Shown one piece after another: positions 44,022 through 53,298 of a stretch of DNA of 64,000 nt. The stretch covers positions 1 through 64,000 of the forward strand of contig JBFWQA010000003.1 in assembly GCA_050249695.1 (NCBI GenBank), in the 5' to 3' direction. This DNA is from JACKJP01 sp050249695 (GTDB lineage: Bacteria > Pseudomonadota > Alphaproteobacteria > Rhizobiales > Tepidamorphaceae). The notes below the pieces were generated by a model. It did no database searches, was not told the DNA's origin, and was given only the letters and a program-made list of their open reading frames with translations. Made by a program: the position numbers and the translations under genes. Position 1 is the stretch's first letter. The number at the start of each line of letters is the position of its first letter.

Positions 44022-45587
44022 ATGGATTATGGTGTACGCCAGTGGGCGCGAGACGAACCGGATCGCATCGCGCTGGAATTCGAATCACAACCGCCCGTCA
44101 GCTACGCGTCACTGGAAGCCGATGCGAACCGCTTCGCGCAACTGTTCCGCAGTTCCGGTCTGAGACGCGGCGACCATATCAGCGTCATTCTTCCAAACGG
44201 CCCCGAGATTATAGCCGCAACGTGGGGCGCGTATCGCTGCGGGCTCTATATGACGCCGGTCGCCCACACGTTTTCTCCGAAGGAACTGGCTTATGTGGTC
44301 GACAACTCCGACAGCCGCCTCGTTCTCACCACGGATGCATTCTCAGCCAAGCTGGGCGCGATCGATTCCGGTTGCGGCAAGCTGGAGCACAAGTTCATTT
44401 TCGGCAGCCACCCGGGGTGGATAAGCCTCGCAGACGCGCTTGAGGAACAACCCGCCACACCGATAGCCGACGAGTCCCCAGGCATGCTGATGATGTACTC
44501 CTCGGGCACGACGGGCGCGCCGAAGGGCATTTGGCGCCCGCTGCCGGACCCGGAGCGTTACAGCGACGGGCCACCGAGTTTCGCGCGCGATCTGATCGAG
44601 ATCTTCAACTTCGCCGCCGACACCCGCTATCTCTCCCCCGCCCCGCTCTATCACGCAGCGCCGCTGCGCTGGTCGCTTGCGATCATCGCCGCCGGCGGCA
44701 CCGCTTACATCATGGATCGCTTCGATGCGGAGCGCGCGCTCGACATTCTGCAAGGCGAAGCGATCACGATGTCGCAATGGGTGCCGACGATGTTCCGGCG
44801 GATGCTTGCGCTGCCCGAGGAGCGCAGACGTTCGTTTTCCGCACCGGCGCATCGATGCGCGTGGCATGCCGCGGCCCCCTGTCCTCCTGCGCTCAAGCGG
44901 CAGATGATCGATTGGTGGGGACCCATCATCCACGAATATTATTCAGGTTCGGAAAGTGTCGGCCTGACAATGCTCGATACGCAGGAGTGGCTCGCGCATC
45001 CAGGTTCGGTCGGACGTGCCGTCAAGGGCAAGCTGCATATCGTCGACGATGACTGGAACGAATTGCCGCCGGGCGAGGCCGGCAACGTCTACTTCGATCC
45101 TCCCTCACAATTTCAATATTATGGAGACCCGGAAAAGACCGCCAAGAAGACGTCACCGCAGGGCTGGCAGACGGTCGGAGAAGTCGGCTACGTCGATCAG
45201 GATGGGTATCTCTACCTGACCGACCGGCAGGACGACATGATCATTTCCGGCGGTGTCAACATCTACCCCCAGGAGATCGAACAGACGATCGAGACGTTCC
45301 CCGGCGTTTCCGAGTGCTGCGTCGTGCAGATACCCGATGATGATTTCGGTGAGCGGCCGGTGGCCTTTGTCGTGCCGTCCGCCGACGTCCCTCTAACAGA
45401 GGAGGCACTCATCGAAATTGTCCGACGAGGCTGCGCGGAGACGCTGGGCAAGACGAAACAGCCCTATCAGATCCGCGTTGTCGGGGATCTTCCGCGGTCT
45501 GAGGCCGGCAAGACGCTGAGGCGCGTGTTGCGTGACCAGTTGGCACGCGAGGTTGCGTCGTCGGCGCAGGAGAGAAACGCGGGGTGA
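44022..45587 (+). CDS. AMP-forming acyl-CoA ligase
   Basis: The 521-aa adenylating ligase has YSSGTTGAPKG near residue 158, YYSGSES, the hinge YLTDRQDDMIISGGVNIYPQE and the catalytic Lys in RSEAGKTLRR. I start at ATG 44022, preceded by GGAG; the longer open frame has non-homologous residues. It is similar in layout to the ligase at 33787. It stands alone, divergent from the SDR operon and convergent with the ligase at 45595, with 7 bp between stops. Substrate unknown. Confidence 0.87.
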   Translation: MDYGVRQWARDEPDRIALEFESQPPVSYASLEADANRFAQLFRSSGLRRGDHISVILPNGPEIIAATWGAYRCGLYMTPVAHTFSPKELAYVVDNSDSRLVLTTDAFSAKLGAIDSGCGKLEHKFIFGSHPGWISLADALEEQPATPIADESPGMLMMYSSGTTGAPKGIWRPLPDPERYSDGPPSFARDLIEIFNFAADTRYLSPAPLYHAAPLRWSLAIIAAGGTAYIMDRFDAERALDILQGEAITMSQWVPTMFRRMLALPEERRRSFSAPAHRCAWHAAAPCPPALKRQMIDWWGPIIHEYYSGSESVGLTMLDTQEWLAHPGSVGRAVKGKLHIVDDDWNELPPGEAGNVYFDPPSQFQYYGDPEKTAKKTSPQGWQTVGEVGYVDQDGYLYLTDRQDDMIISGGVNIYPQEIEQTIETFPGVSECCVVQIPDDDFGERPVAFVVPSADVPLTEEALIEIVRRGCAETLGKTKQPYQIRVVGDLPRSEAGKTLRRVLRDQLAREVASSAQERNAG

Positions 45588-45594
45588 GCCGCGA

Positions 45595-47202
45595 TCACAC
45601 GCCTGATTGAGACCGGGCGGCGATTTCGCGCAGCTCGGTCTTCAGGACTTTCCCCAACGGCCCGCGAGGCAGCTCTTTCACAATCGAGATTTTGCGCGGA
45701 ATTTTATAGTCGGCCAACTTGTCCGCGCAGAATGCCCGCAGTTCTTCCGCGCTGGGCTTCAGGTCGCCACGCGCGATCACGAAGGCATGAATATCCTCGC
45801 CAAGCTTCGGGTGGGGAACGCCGACGATAGCGGCCTCTGCGACGGCGTCGTGCTGGCTCAGGACCTGCTCGACCTCGAGCGAGGCGATGTTGTGGCCGCC
45901 GCGAATGACCATGTCCTTCTTGCGGTCCATGATGTAGAGATAGCCGTCTTCATCGAGATAGCCAACGTCGCCGGTATGGTGCCATCCGCCCTTGAGCGCC
46001 TCAGCGCTCAGTTCGGGATCACCGAAATAGCCAGTCATCACGCAAGGGCCGCGAGTGCAAATCTCGCCGTTCCGGTTTGCCGGCAGCAGATTGTTGTCGT
46101 CGTCCACGATCGCGACCTCCACCAAGGGCCACGGAACTCCGACCGAGGTCGGTTTGTCGAGAATTTCCGGACTGACGATCAGTGTGCCCGCCGGTCCGGT
46201 CTCTGTGGGGGCAAACAGATTCCTGAGTTCGACATGGGGAAAGGTCTTTGTGAGCCTCCTGACGACTTCCGCGGTCGTCGGCGAGCCGCCGAACATCAGT
46301 GCGTCGAGATTTGAGAGGTCGATATCGACTTCGGCCGCCCGTTCGATGAGAAAAATATAAAACGCCGAAGTGCCGACATAGCGCGTGGTTCTTTCGCGCA
46401 GCATCCGTGCGACGACCTGATCGACGTCAAGGACCGGATCGAACACCATCGAGCAGCCGGCATAGACGACGCAGGTAAAGAACCGGGCGCCGCCGGACGT
46501 GAACATCGGCATGAAGGTCTGCAGCGTGTCGTCAGGCTTCAATGCAAAGGACTTCGCCATGGAATAGGAGCTGCACACCGCCGATCTGTGCGTATGGACC
46601 GCCCCCTTGGGATGCGCCGTCGTGCCTGACGTGAACAGGATTTCCGCCATATCCTCCGGGCCGCGTTCGGAAGGCTTGAGCGCGCCGACATCCGCTGCTT
46701 CCACGATGGTGTGCCAGTCATGGCTTCCGGCGTGTTCGCCGGAGCCTTTGCCGCTGCCCAGAACGATCAGCGCGTGGAGGTCCGGCATTCGGTCGCGCAC
46801 GACGCTGAGCTTTGCGGCCTGGTCTGGACGCACGACCAGCGCGCGGGCGCCCGACTTGTTGACCACGTAGACGACTTCCTCCACGGCGAACCGGGCATTC
46901 ACCGGCACGAATACGCCGCCTAGCGCATGAATGCCGGCGATGGTCTGGGCGAATTCGATCACCGCGTCATTCGCCAGCATCGCCCCTACCCGGTCGCCCG
47001 GCTTGATGCCGAGCGCCGCCAGAGCCGAACCGAACTTCTTGCCCTGCCAGAGAAGTTGCGCGTAGGTGACACGCGTTTCGATGCCGATGGCAGACATGCC
47101 GGCTATCGCCACCCTGTTGGGATGCGCTGCGGCGCGGTCTTCGAGCATGGAGGCCAGGGTCATGCCCTTCAGTTCGTCTGGAATGCTGAATTTCATGTTC
47201 AT
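45595..47202 (-). CDS. AMP-forming acyl-CoA ligase
   Basis: The 535-aa ligase has FTSGTTAHPKG near residue 190, the motif FAPTETG, the hinge YIMDRKKDMVIRGGHNIASLE and the catalytic Lys in RGPLGKVLKT. It is of the fatty acid/O-succinylbenzoate-ligase-like subtype and less similar to the other three ligases here. It lies 105 bp downstream of the fused ABC transporter gene on the same strand, so imported substrate may be activated at once. A unit of importer plus ligase is a common catabolic arrangement. Confidence 0.87.
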   Translation of the reverse strand: MNMKFSIPDELKGMTLASMLEDRAAAHPNRVAIAGMSAIGIETRVTYAQLLWQGKKFGSALAALGIKPGDRVGAMLANDAVIEFAQTIAGIHALGGVFVPVNARFAVEEVVYVVNKSGARALVVRPDQAAKLSVVRDRMPDLHALIVLGSGKGSGEHAGSHDWHTIVEAADVGALKPSERGPEDMAEILFTSGTTAHPKGAVHTHRSAVCSSYSMAKSFALKPDDTLQTFMPMFTSGGARFFTCVVYAGCSMVFDPVLDVDQVVARMLRERTTRYVGTSAFYIFLIERAAEVDIDLSNLDALMFGGSPTTAEVVRRLTKTFPHVELRNLFAPTETGPAGTLIVSPEILDKPTSVGVPWPLVEVAIVDDDNNLLPANRNGEICTRGPCVMTGYFGDPELSAEALKGGWHHTGDVGYLDEDGYLYIMDRKKDMVIRGGHNIASLEVEQVLSQHDAVAEAAIVGVPHPKLGEDIHAFVIARGDLKPSAEELRAFCADKLADYKIPRKISIVKELPRGPLGKVLKTELREIAARSQSGV

Positions 47203-47307
47203 CTCGTAACGGCGCCTTCAGCGCCGCCTCCTGCTTTGCACGGTAGATCAAATGCCGGCCGGGAGCTGCGGGGCGCTGGTCGACAACGTCGTTTGCGTTC
47301 GACCTGG

Positions 47308-49851
47308 CTAGGCATTTTCAACATGGCCCAGTCCAAGCAAAGTCTCGCGCAGCTGGTCGTCCTGTTCAAACGCCGCCGATGTGCCTTCGAAGGCGATCCG
47401 GCCGTTGACCAGCACATAGATGCGGTCGGCGAGCGAAAGGATTTTTTCGGAATCGTGCTCAACGAGCATCATAGCCCGTGAACCCTTGAGCCGATGAAGC
47501 GCCGCCGTCACGTCATCAATGACCGCCGGCGCGAGGCCTTCGAACGGCTCGTCGAGAAGCATCAGACGGCTCGGCGCCATCAGAGCGCGGGCGATCGCCA
47601 CCATCTGCCTTTCACCGCCGGATAGGAATTCCGCCTTACGACGGTAGACGGTCTTGATCTTGGGAAAGAGCTCGAAGACCTCTTCAAGCGTGGCTCCGCC
47701 GGGACGCGAGGCCAGGCTGAGGTTTTCCGCAACCGTCAGATTGGGAAACAGGCGGCGACCTTCCGGAACGATCGAGATGCCCGCCCGGTTGACGTCGGAG
47801 GGACGACGACGCGGAAGCGGGTCACCATTCATGGCGATCTGCCCCTCAACGGTCGGCACCGCCCCCATGATCGTGTAGAGCAGCGTGCTCTTGCCCGCAC
47901 CGTTGCGGCCAAGCACACCCACGACTTCGTTCTTTCGAATCTTGAGATTGATGCCCTCAAGGATGCGGCTGCCCGCATATCCGGATGCAATACCGGACAT
48001 TTCGAAGATGGGCTCTGCGTCAGACTGGATTGTCGCAGGCGCCGTATTCACCCCGGCAGCGCGGCGAGCCGCGCCTGCTTCCGCGGCAGTCTGATGCGGC
48101 TTGCCGAGATAGGCTGTCACCACATCCGGGTTTGCGGCAATGTCGGCCGGCTTTCCGTCGGCGATGATCCTTCCCTGGTGCAGCACGCTGATTCTGTCCG
48201 AAAGGGCCAGAACGCGGTCAATATCGTGCTCGACCAGAAACACCGTATGGGTGCGCGAAAGGTCGCGGATAAGATTCGACACCGATATCCTGTCGCTTTC
48301 CGTCAGGCCGGCGAGCGGCTCGTCCAGCAACAGGACTTTCGCATCTGTCGCCAGCGTGATGGCGATCTCAAGAAGCCGCCGCTCACCGTGCGCCATGTGC
48401 TCGCACACCTGGGCTCCATGTTCTGCCAGTCCCACCCGCTCAAGCACACCCCAGGTGCGCGCATTGATCGCTTCGTCGTCATAGGCATCCCGCCAGAACC
48501 CGACGCGCTTGCCGCGGCCCTCCGCGGCCTGGACGGCAAGACGGACGTTTTCGAAAGCGGTCAGCTCCCTGAAAGCGTTGACGATCTGGAACGACCGGGA
48601 AAGGCCCTGCCGCACCCGCCGGTGAGACGGCTGTCTCGTGATGTCTCTTCCAAACAGGGAAATGGTGCCGCCGTTGGCGCGCATTTCGCCGCTGATCAGG
48701 TTGAAAAGCGTCGTCTTTCCGGCACCGTTGGGGCCGATCAGGGAATGCAATTGATGCGGATAGATGTCCAAGTTGATATTGTCCGCGGTGACGACGGAGC
48801 CAAAGCTCTTGGATACATTTCGCAACGACAGGGCCGGTTGGTCGGGACTGTATTGCTGTGGATCGGCTCTCGCGTCCGCCTGCGCGCCGGAGCGCTCTGG
48901 CACGCCGGAACGCACGAGCGTCCAGGAGTTGACCTTGCGGCTGAACAGCAGGCCATGGATTCCGTTCGGAGAAATCAGCGTGAAGACGATGATGATCGGA
49001 GCAAAGACAAGCCACCAGTGATCAAACATCGCGCTGAGATAGTCCTGAAGCACGATGAAGGCGATCGCGCCCCACAGCCCCCCAAGGAAGTGATGCGCAC
49101 CGCCCAGGAGGAGCATAAGCAGCGAGTCGCCTGCATGCTCCCATCCCAGATAGTTGGCGTAGGCGCCGTGAATGAGCCAGGTGTGAAGGCCGCCGGCGAC
49201 GCCCACGAGCGTGCCCGAAAGGACGAACGCGCCATACTTGTAGGCGAATGTGGAATAGCCGATGCTCGCGGCGCGGACCTCGTTCTCCCTGATGCCCTGC
49301 AGCACGCGGCCGAAGGGAGAGTGTGCCACGCGCCAGATGAGGGCGACGACGAGCACTGCGACCGCGGACGCCGTGATATGCAGCACCATCGGATTGTCGA
49401 TGATGACCGATTTGCCGAAGTGGATTTGCAGCCCGTTGTCACCACCGGTCAGGTCTGTCCAGCGGAAGGCGATTTCGAAAGCGATCTGGGACGCCGCAAG
49501 GGTGAGCAGAGAAAAATAGAGACCGCGGCGGCGCAGGATCAGTGGGCCGAGGATGATGGCGATGAGTCCGGAGGAAGCAGCGCCCGCCAGGAGTGCCGAC
49601 AGGGGTTCCCCGGTCACGCGCAGGATAAGGATCGCGCAAGTGTAGGAGGCTACGCCGAAGAACAGGCTGGCGCCGAAAGGCACAAGCCCCGCATAGCTGA
49701 CCAGAATACCGACCGCCGCGGCATAAAGAGAATAGACTGAGATTTCTGTGACGCGACCAAGCGGTATGCCGACGAACGGCGCGCTGATCGTGACGAAAGC
49801 GACTACGCTGGCGAATATCAGAACCGGATGGGCGAGCAGTGTTCTGTTCAT
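47308..49851 (-). CDS. Branched-chain-type ABC importer, LivM-LivG-LivF fusion
   Basis: This 847-aa protein joins three normally separate subunits. Residues about 1-310 form a LivM-type permease with about eight to ten helices. Residues about 340-590 form a LivG-type ATPase with GPNGAGKTT and LLLDEPLAG. Residues about 615-845 form a LivF-type ATPase with GRNGAGKST, SGGERQMVAIARAL and LLDEPFEG. The frame is uninterrupted through both linkers. LivM-LivG fusions are common; the inclusion of LivF is less so. Its start overlaps the LivH stop (ATGA). It should import a carboxylate or amino-acid-like solute. Confidence 0.9.
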   Translation of the reverse strand: MNRTLLAHPVLIFASVVAFVTISAPFVGIPLGRVTEISVYSLYAAAVGILVSYAGLVPFGASLFFGVASYTCAILILRVTGEPLSALLAGAASSGLIAIILGPLILRRRGLYFSLLTLAASQIAFEIAFRWTDLTGGDNGLQIHFGKSVIIDNPMVLHITASAVAVLVVALIWRVAHSPFGRVLQGIRENEVRAASIGYSTFAYKYGAFVLSGTLVGVAGGLHTWLIHGAYANYLGWEHAGDSLLMLLLGGAHHFLGGLWGAIAFIVLQDYLSAMFDHWWLVFAPIIIVFTLISPNGIHGLLFSRKVNSWTLVRSGVPERSGAQADARADPQQYSPDQPALSLRNVSKSFGSVVTADNINLDIYPHQLHSLIGPNGAGKTTLFNLISGEMRANGGTISLFGRDITRQPSHRRVRQGLSRSFQIVNAFRELTAFENVRLAVQAAEGRGKRVGFWRDAYDDEAINARTWGVLERVGLAEHGAQVCEHMAHGERRLLEIAITLATDAKVLLLDEPLAGLTESDRISVSNLIRDLSRTHTVFLVEHDIDRVLALSDRISVLHQGRIIADGKPADIAANPDVVTAYLGKPHQTAAEAGAARRAAGVNTAPATIQSDAEPIFEMSGIASGYAGSRILEGINLKIRKNEVVGVLGRNGAGKSTLLYTIMGAVPTVEGQIAMNGDPLPRRRPSDVNRAGISIVPEGRRLFPNLTVAENLSLASRPGGATLEEVFELFPKIKTVYRRKAEFLSGGERQMVAIARALMAPSRLMLLDEPFEGLAPAVIDDVTAALHRLKGSRAMMLVEHDSEKILSLADRIYVLVNGRIAFEGTSAAFEQDDQLRETLLGLGHVENA

Positions 49852-50717
49852 TCAAACTGCTCCCAACGCTCGCCGAGCAGACCACGCGGTCGTACCAGCA
49901 GAACCACAGCCATCAGGGCATACATGGAGATCATCGAAAATTGTGGCGCGAACTGCACCGCGAGCGCGGTAACGACGCCGACCAGCAGACCGGCGATGAC
50001 GGCGCCGGCGTAAGAGCCGAGGCCGCCAATCGTCACGATGACGAAGGCAGGCAGGATCGCGGAAGCACCCATGGTCGGCGTCACCGTCCACAGCGGGGCC
50101 GCCATGACGCCCGCAGTACCGGCCAGCAGGCACCCGAATGCGAATGCTCCGGTCAGATAGGCGGAAATTCGTATTCCGAGAAGTTCGACCATCTGCGCAT
50201 CACGGCTGCCGGCTCGCAGGACGCGGCCGAAGGGGGTCAGTCTCAACAGCGCCCAGATCGCGATCAGGATGCAGACGGTCAGAATGATCACCGCGACCCG
50301 GTACTTGGTGATGAATATCGGCCCGGCGATGACCACCCCGGAAAGGAACGGCGGCACATTGAACGGCTGACCGCCGGCGCCGTAGATCATCTGCAGGAGC
50401 GCCTCACAAAACATCGCAAGGGCAAAAGTGAGCACGAGCGCCTGCAGTGGTTCGCGCCCATAGAGTCTGCGGATGAGAACGACTTCGACGACAGCGCCGA
50501 CAAAGCCGGCAAGCAACGGCGCGAAGATCACCGCGCCCCAGCCAAACTTGAGCTGAAGCGATAGAGCGAAATGAGCCCCCAGAGCGACGAAGGCGCCGTG
50601 CGTGAAATTCACGATGCCGAGCATCCCGAAGATGATCGAGAGCCCGAGGGCGATCAGAACGAAAAGCATTCCCAACGCCAGGCCGTTGGCGATCTGGGAA
50701 ATAACGATGTCGAGCAT
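49848..50717 (-). CDS. livH: Branched-chain-type ABC permease, LivH family
   Basis: The 289-aa membrane protein has about eight helices and the LivH signature GMLFVLIALGLSIIFGMLGI then VNFTHGAFVALGAH near residue 45. I start at ATG 50717, with GGGGGA upstream. It pairs with the LivM part of the downstream fusion to form the transmembrane channel. It lies 139 bp after the binding-protein gene, separated from it by a strong hairpin. Confidence 0.9.
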   Translation of the reverse strand: MLDIVISQIANGLALGMLFVLIALGLSIIFGMLGIVNFTHGAFVALGAHFALSLQLKFGWGAVIFAPLLAGFVGAVVEVVLIRRLYGREPLQALVLTFALAMFCEALLQMIYGAGGQPFNVPPFLSGVVIAGPIFITKYRVAVIILTVCILIAIWALLRLTPFGRVLRAGSRDAQMVELLGIRISAYLTGAFAFGCLLAGTAGVMAAPLWTVTPTMGASAILPAFVIVTIGGLGSYAGAVIAGLLVGVVTALAVQFAPQFSMISMYALMAVVLLVRPRGLLGERWEQFE

Positions 50718-50797
50718 GGTGTCCCCCGCCTGCAGCACCATTCAGGGCCTGGTCGCTCTCTTGTCCGGAGCTCGCGTCAGGCCCTTCAGGGTAAGAT

Positions 50798-50820
50798 CCG
50801 GCCCGGAGTCTCCGGGCCGG
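50798..50820 (-). terminator. GC-rich hairpin between binding-protein and permease genes
   Basis: CCGGCCCGGA and TCCGGGCCGG form a perfect 10-bp stem with a 3-nt loop, 36 nt after the binding-protein stop. Such hairpins limit read-through and protect the upstream mRNA, favouring high binding-protein levels. No T-run is present. Confidence 0.6.
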
Positions 50821-50856
50821 CAAGGGTCAGATTCGAGTACGTTCTCGCGTCAGGGC

Positions 50857-52113
50857 TCAGAAGTCGCCCATCACGCAACCGACGCTCGCCTTGTCGCCGT
50901 AGAACCGCTCGACGTCGCTCATGTTGGCGGTACCGGCCGGTACATGGGCGACAACATCCATAACGTCCCATTTGTCGTTCGCAGGAGCGGGATGCGCCTC
51001 CATGATAGGCACCGTCTTGATCAGCTGGTGGTCCCAGTCGCGGTAGTCGTAGCCGCCGACGGTATTCTGCTCGATCCCGGTGACGATGGCGCGCGGTTCT
51101 GTCGATCCCGACTTTTCGATTGCCTGCAGGATGGCCCGCATGGAAATCCACCCTTCCCATGCTTCGACGGATGCCGGCTTGTTGTATTTTTCCTGCCAGG
51201 CCTTGGCGAACGCCACGTCCTCCGGAGGATTTGTCTCGTCGTCATAATGCCAGACCTTGGTATAGAGGCCGATCTGGGCATCGGGCGTCAACGACCACAG
51301 ATAGTCGTCGCTGGCGAAGGGGTTGGCGACCTTCATGCTGTCACCGAAGCCCGCCTCGGAGAACTGCTTCAGGAAGTTTGTGAAGTCGCCGCCACCGAGA
51401 GCGGCCACGACGACATCGGGCTGCGCCTGACGCAGTTTCAGCAGGTAGGAGCTGTAGTCTGTCGTGCCGAGGGGAATTTCGTCAACATTGCTCTCGCCGC
51501 CGCCCTTGCTCTCATAGAACGCCTTGAGCTCCTTGTAGGTGCTCTGCCCGAAGGCATAGCCGGCAACGACGAAATACCACTTTTTTCCCAGGCCGTAGAT
51601 ATACTCGCCGATAGCCTTGTTGGCGACGGTCAGCGAATAGGAAGACCGGAACGTGTACCGGTTGCATTTGGATCCGGTGATGTCGGTGGCAGAGCCCGCG
51701 CCAAGCACCAGCGGCGTCTTGAGACGTCCCGCGGTCGCGGAGAGCGCGAGGGCGGTGGCGCTGTTCGTTCCCCCGATGACCGCGACGACCCCGTCCTGCT
51801 CGACGAGCTTGGTGAAGTTCTGTTGCGCATCATTGGGATCGGCCTCATCGTACCAGATGACCTCAATCGGCCTGCCCATGACTTTCATGCCCGCCTGCTG
51901 GGCGGCAAATTTTGCACCCTCGGCCTGAGAATTGCCGAACAAGGCGAACGGCCCCTGCTTCGCATACACCAGGCCGATCTTTATCGGGTCGCCTTGAGCG
52001 GCCGCTTGCCCGGCAAAGGCGACCAGACCTGTCGCTATGAGCGCCGCAACCCCTGCTGCGCGACCGAACACGGTCCTCAAATCCGAATATCCAAGTCCGC
52101 TGGAACGTCCCAT
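50857..52113 (-). CDS. ABC transporter substrate-binding protein, LivJ-like
   Basis: The 418-aa protein starts at ATG 52113 with GGGAGGAG upstream. It has a signal peptide ending at GQAAAQ and then IKIGLVYAKQGPFALFGNSQ, the opening of type 1 periplasmic binding proteins. It delivers solute to the LivH and LivMGF importer downstream. Members of this subgroup often bind urea, amides or aromatic and other organic acids rather than amino acids. Its promoter contains the paired ATAGTACT repeat. Confidence 0.9.
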   Translation of the reverse strand: MGRSSGLGYSDLRTVFGRAAGVAALIATGLVAFAGQAAAQGDPIKIGLVYAKQGPFALFGNSQAEGAKFAAQQAGMKVMGRPIEVIWYDEADPNDAQQNFTKLVEQDGVVAVIGGTNSATALALSATAGRLKTPLVLGAGSATDITGSKCNRYTFRSSYSLTVANKAIGEYIYGLGKKWYFVVAGYAFGQSTYKELKAFYESKGGGESNVDEIPLGTTDYSSYLLKLRQAQPDVVVAALGGGDFTNFLKQFSEAGFGDSMKVANPFASDDYLWSLTPDAQIGLYTKVWHYDDETNPPEDVAFAKAWQEKYNKPASVEAWEGWISMRAILQAIEKSGSTEPRAIVTGIEQNTVGGYDYRDWDHQLIKTVPIMEAHPAPANDKWDVMDVVAHVPAGTANMSDVERFYGDKASVGCVMGDF

Positions 52114-52414
52114 TCTTGTCTCCTCCCTACGATTTTTCATTGTCGTTCGGTAACATCCCCAACCGTGCTGGCTCTTGGTGACAACAGCGCCAGAACGGCG
52201 CCGGTACCGGAGTTTGCATGGTCGAACTGGCCCTTGTCGTTTCATTGACGGAGTCAGTACGCTACCGCATAAAAGTACTATGTATTAAAGTATAATGCAG
52301 TACTATATGGCACTGTCAAGGAGCCGGCGTCTGGAGGCTTTCGGCGCGCTTGCCGGCCTGTAAAGTCATCACAAGACCCGCTTTTCGGGGACGCGACCCA
52401 GGGAGAAACGAAAC
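52114..52414. promoter_or_regulatory. Divergent promoter region, ABC importer / enoyl-CoA hydratase
   Basis: This 301-bp gap has no gene. It is AT-rich from 52265 to 52312, where the paired repeat of 52274-52306 lies 161-193 bp upstream of the binding-protein start and 109-141 bp before the hydratase start. Either or both directions could be regulated. Confidence 0.5.
52274..52306 (-). promoter_or_regulatory. Paired ATAGTACT repeat, copy B (candidate MarR operator)
   Basis: On the plus strand AGTACTAT occurs at 52274-52281 and 52299-52306, exactly 25 bp apart. Read on the minus strand it is ATAGTACTGC, 15 bases with CTTTA central, then ATAGTACTT, the same as the copy at 28869-28901. This links the importer promoter to the MarR gene. 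Confidence 0.55.
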
Positions 52415-53242
52415 GTGAGCGAAGAATACAGACCGGCCGAAATCCGGTATCCGGACTACAAGAACCTGAAGCTTGACTGGCCGGACGAAGGCATATTGCG
52501 GGTGACGATCTCGCGCGGGAAAGTCAACGCGATGGACTACCGGTTGCATCATGATCTGGGACAGATCTGGCGTCTGGTGGACAGGGATCAGGATGTCAGC
52601 GTCGTCGTTCTCACAGGCGCCGGAAAGTACTTTTCGGCCGGCGGAGACTTTGCCACCGATGGTCAGGTGTCGAAGGACTTCAACTTCATGCTTGAGATGC
52701 TGAAGGACACGCGCGAACTCGTCGAAAACATGATGCTTTGCAACAAGCCCATCATCTCCGCGATCCACGGGCCCGCAGCCGGGGGCGGGCTGGCGGCGGC
52801 GTTGATGGCGGACATCACCGTCGCCGAGCGCTCCGCGAAGATTGTCGAAGGTCACACGCGGCTCGGCGTGGCGGCCGGCGATCATGCCGCGCTGATCTGG
52901 CCGCTTCTGTGCGGCATGGCGAAAGCGAAGTTCTACATCATGACCGGACGGCCGATATCGGGTGAAGAGGCGGAACGCATCGGCCTCGTGTCTGTCTGCG
53001 TCGACGACGGCAAGAGCATGGAAACCGCGCTCGAGATCGCGCGCGAGATCAGGGATGGACCGCCGACCGGCGTGCGTTGGACCAAGCAGACGATGAATGG
53101 ATGGCTGAGGCAGGCCTGGCCTATTTTCGAGTCGTCGGTGGCATATGAAACCCTGGGATTTTTCGGACCGGACCTCGCCGAGGGCATGGCCTCGCACGTC
53201 GAGAAGAGAACGCCGAGATTCAACCGGCGCTCGCCGCTGTGA
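52415..53242 (+). CDS. Enoyl-CoA hydratase/isomerase (crotonase fold)
   Basis: The 275-aa crotonase-fold protein has the oxyanion-hole segments SAGGD at 74-78 and GPAAGGG at 119-125. Around residue 156 the helix VAAGDHAALIWPLL resembles isomerase or decarboxylase subgroups more than the standard two-Glu hydratase. The start is GTG with GGGAGA upstream. It is followed 56 bp later by an SDR gene with a perfect AAGGAGG, probably the same operon. Exact reaction uncertain. Confidence 0.83.
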   Translation: MSEEYRPAEIRYPDYKNLKLDWPDEGILRVTISRGKVNAMDYRLHHDLGQIWRLVDRDQDVSVVVLTGAGKYFSAGGDFATDGQVSKDFNFMLEMLKDTRELVENMMLCNKPIISAIHGPAAGGGLAAALMADITVAERSAKIVEGHTRLGVAAGDHAALIWPLLCGMAKAKFYIMTGRPISGEEAERIGLVSVCVDDGKSMETALEIAREIRDGPPTGVRWTKQTMNGWLRQAWPIFESSVAYETLGFFGPDLAEGMASHVEKRTPRFNRRSPL

Positions 53243-53298
53243 CCGGCAGATGACGGCTTTCGGCTTTAAGAGAACATGGATCAAAAGGAGGAAATTAG

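Noticed and set aside
48094..49740. 548-codon plus-strand open frame
   Set aside because: It lies antisense to the LivMGF fusion, whose domains are unmistakable. The frame is a GC-rich shadow, with composition rich in Arg, Asp and His and no domain.
50602..52248. 548-codon plus-strand open frame
   Set aside because: Antisense to the binding protein at 50857, which has a signal peptide and family motifs.
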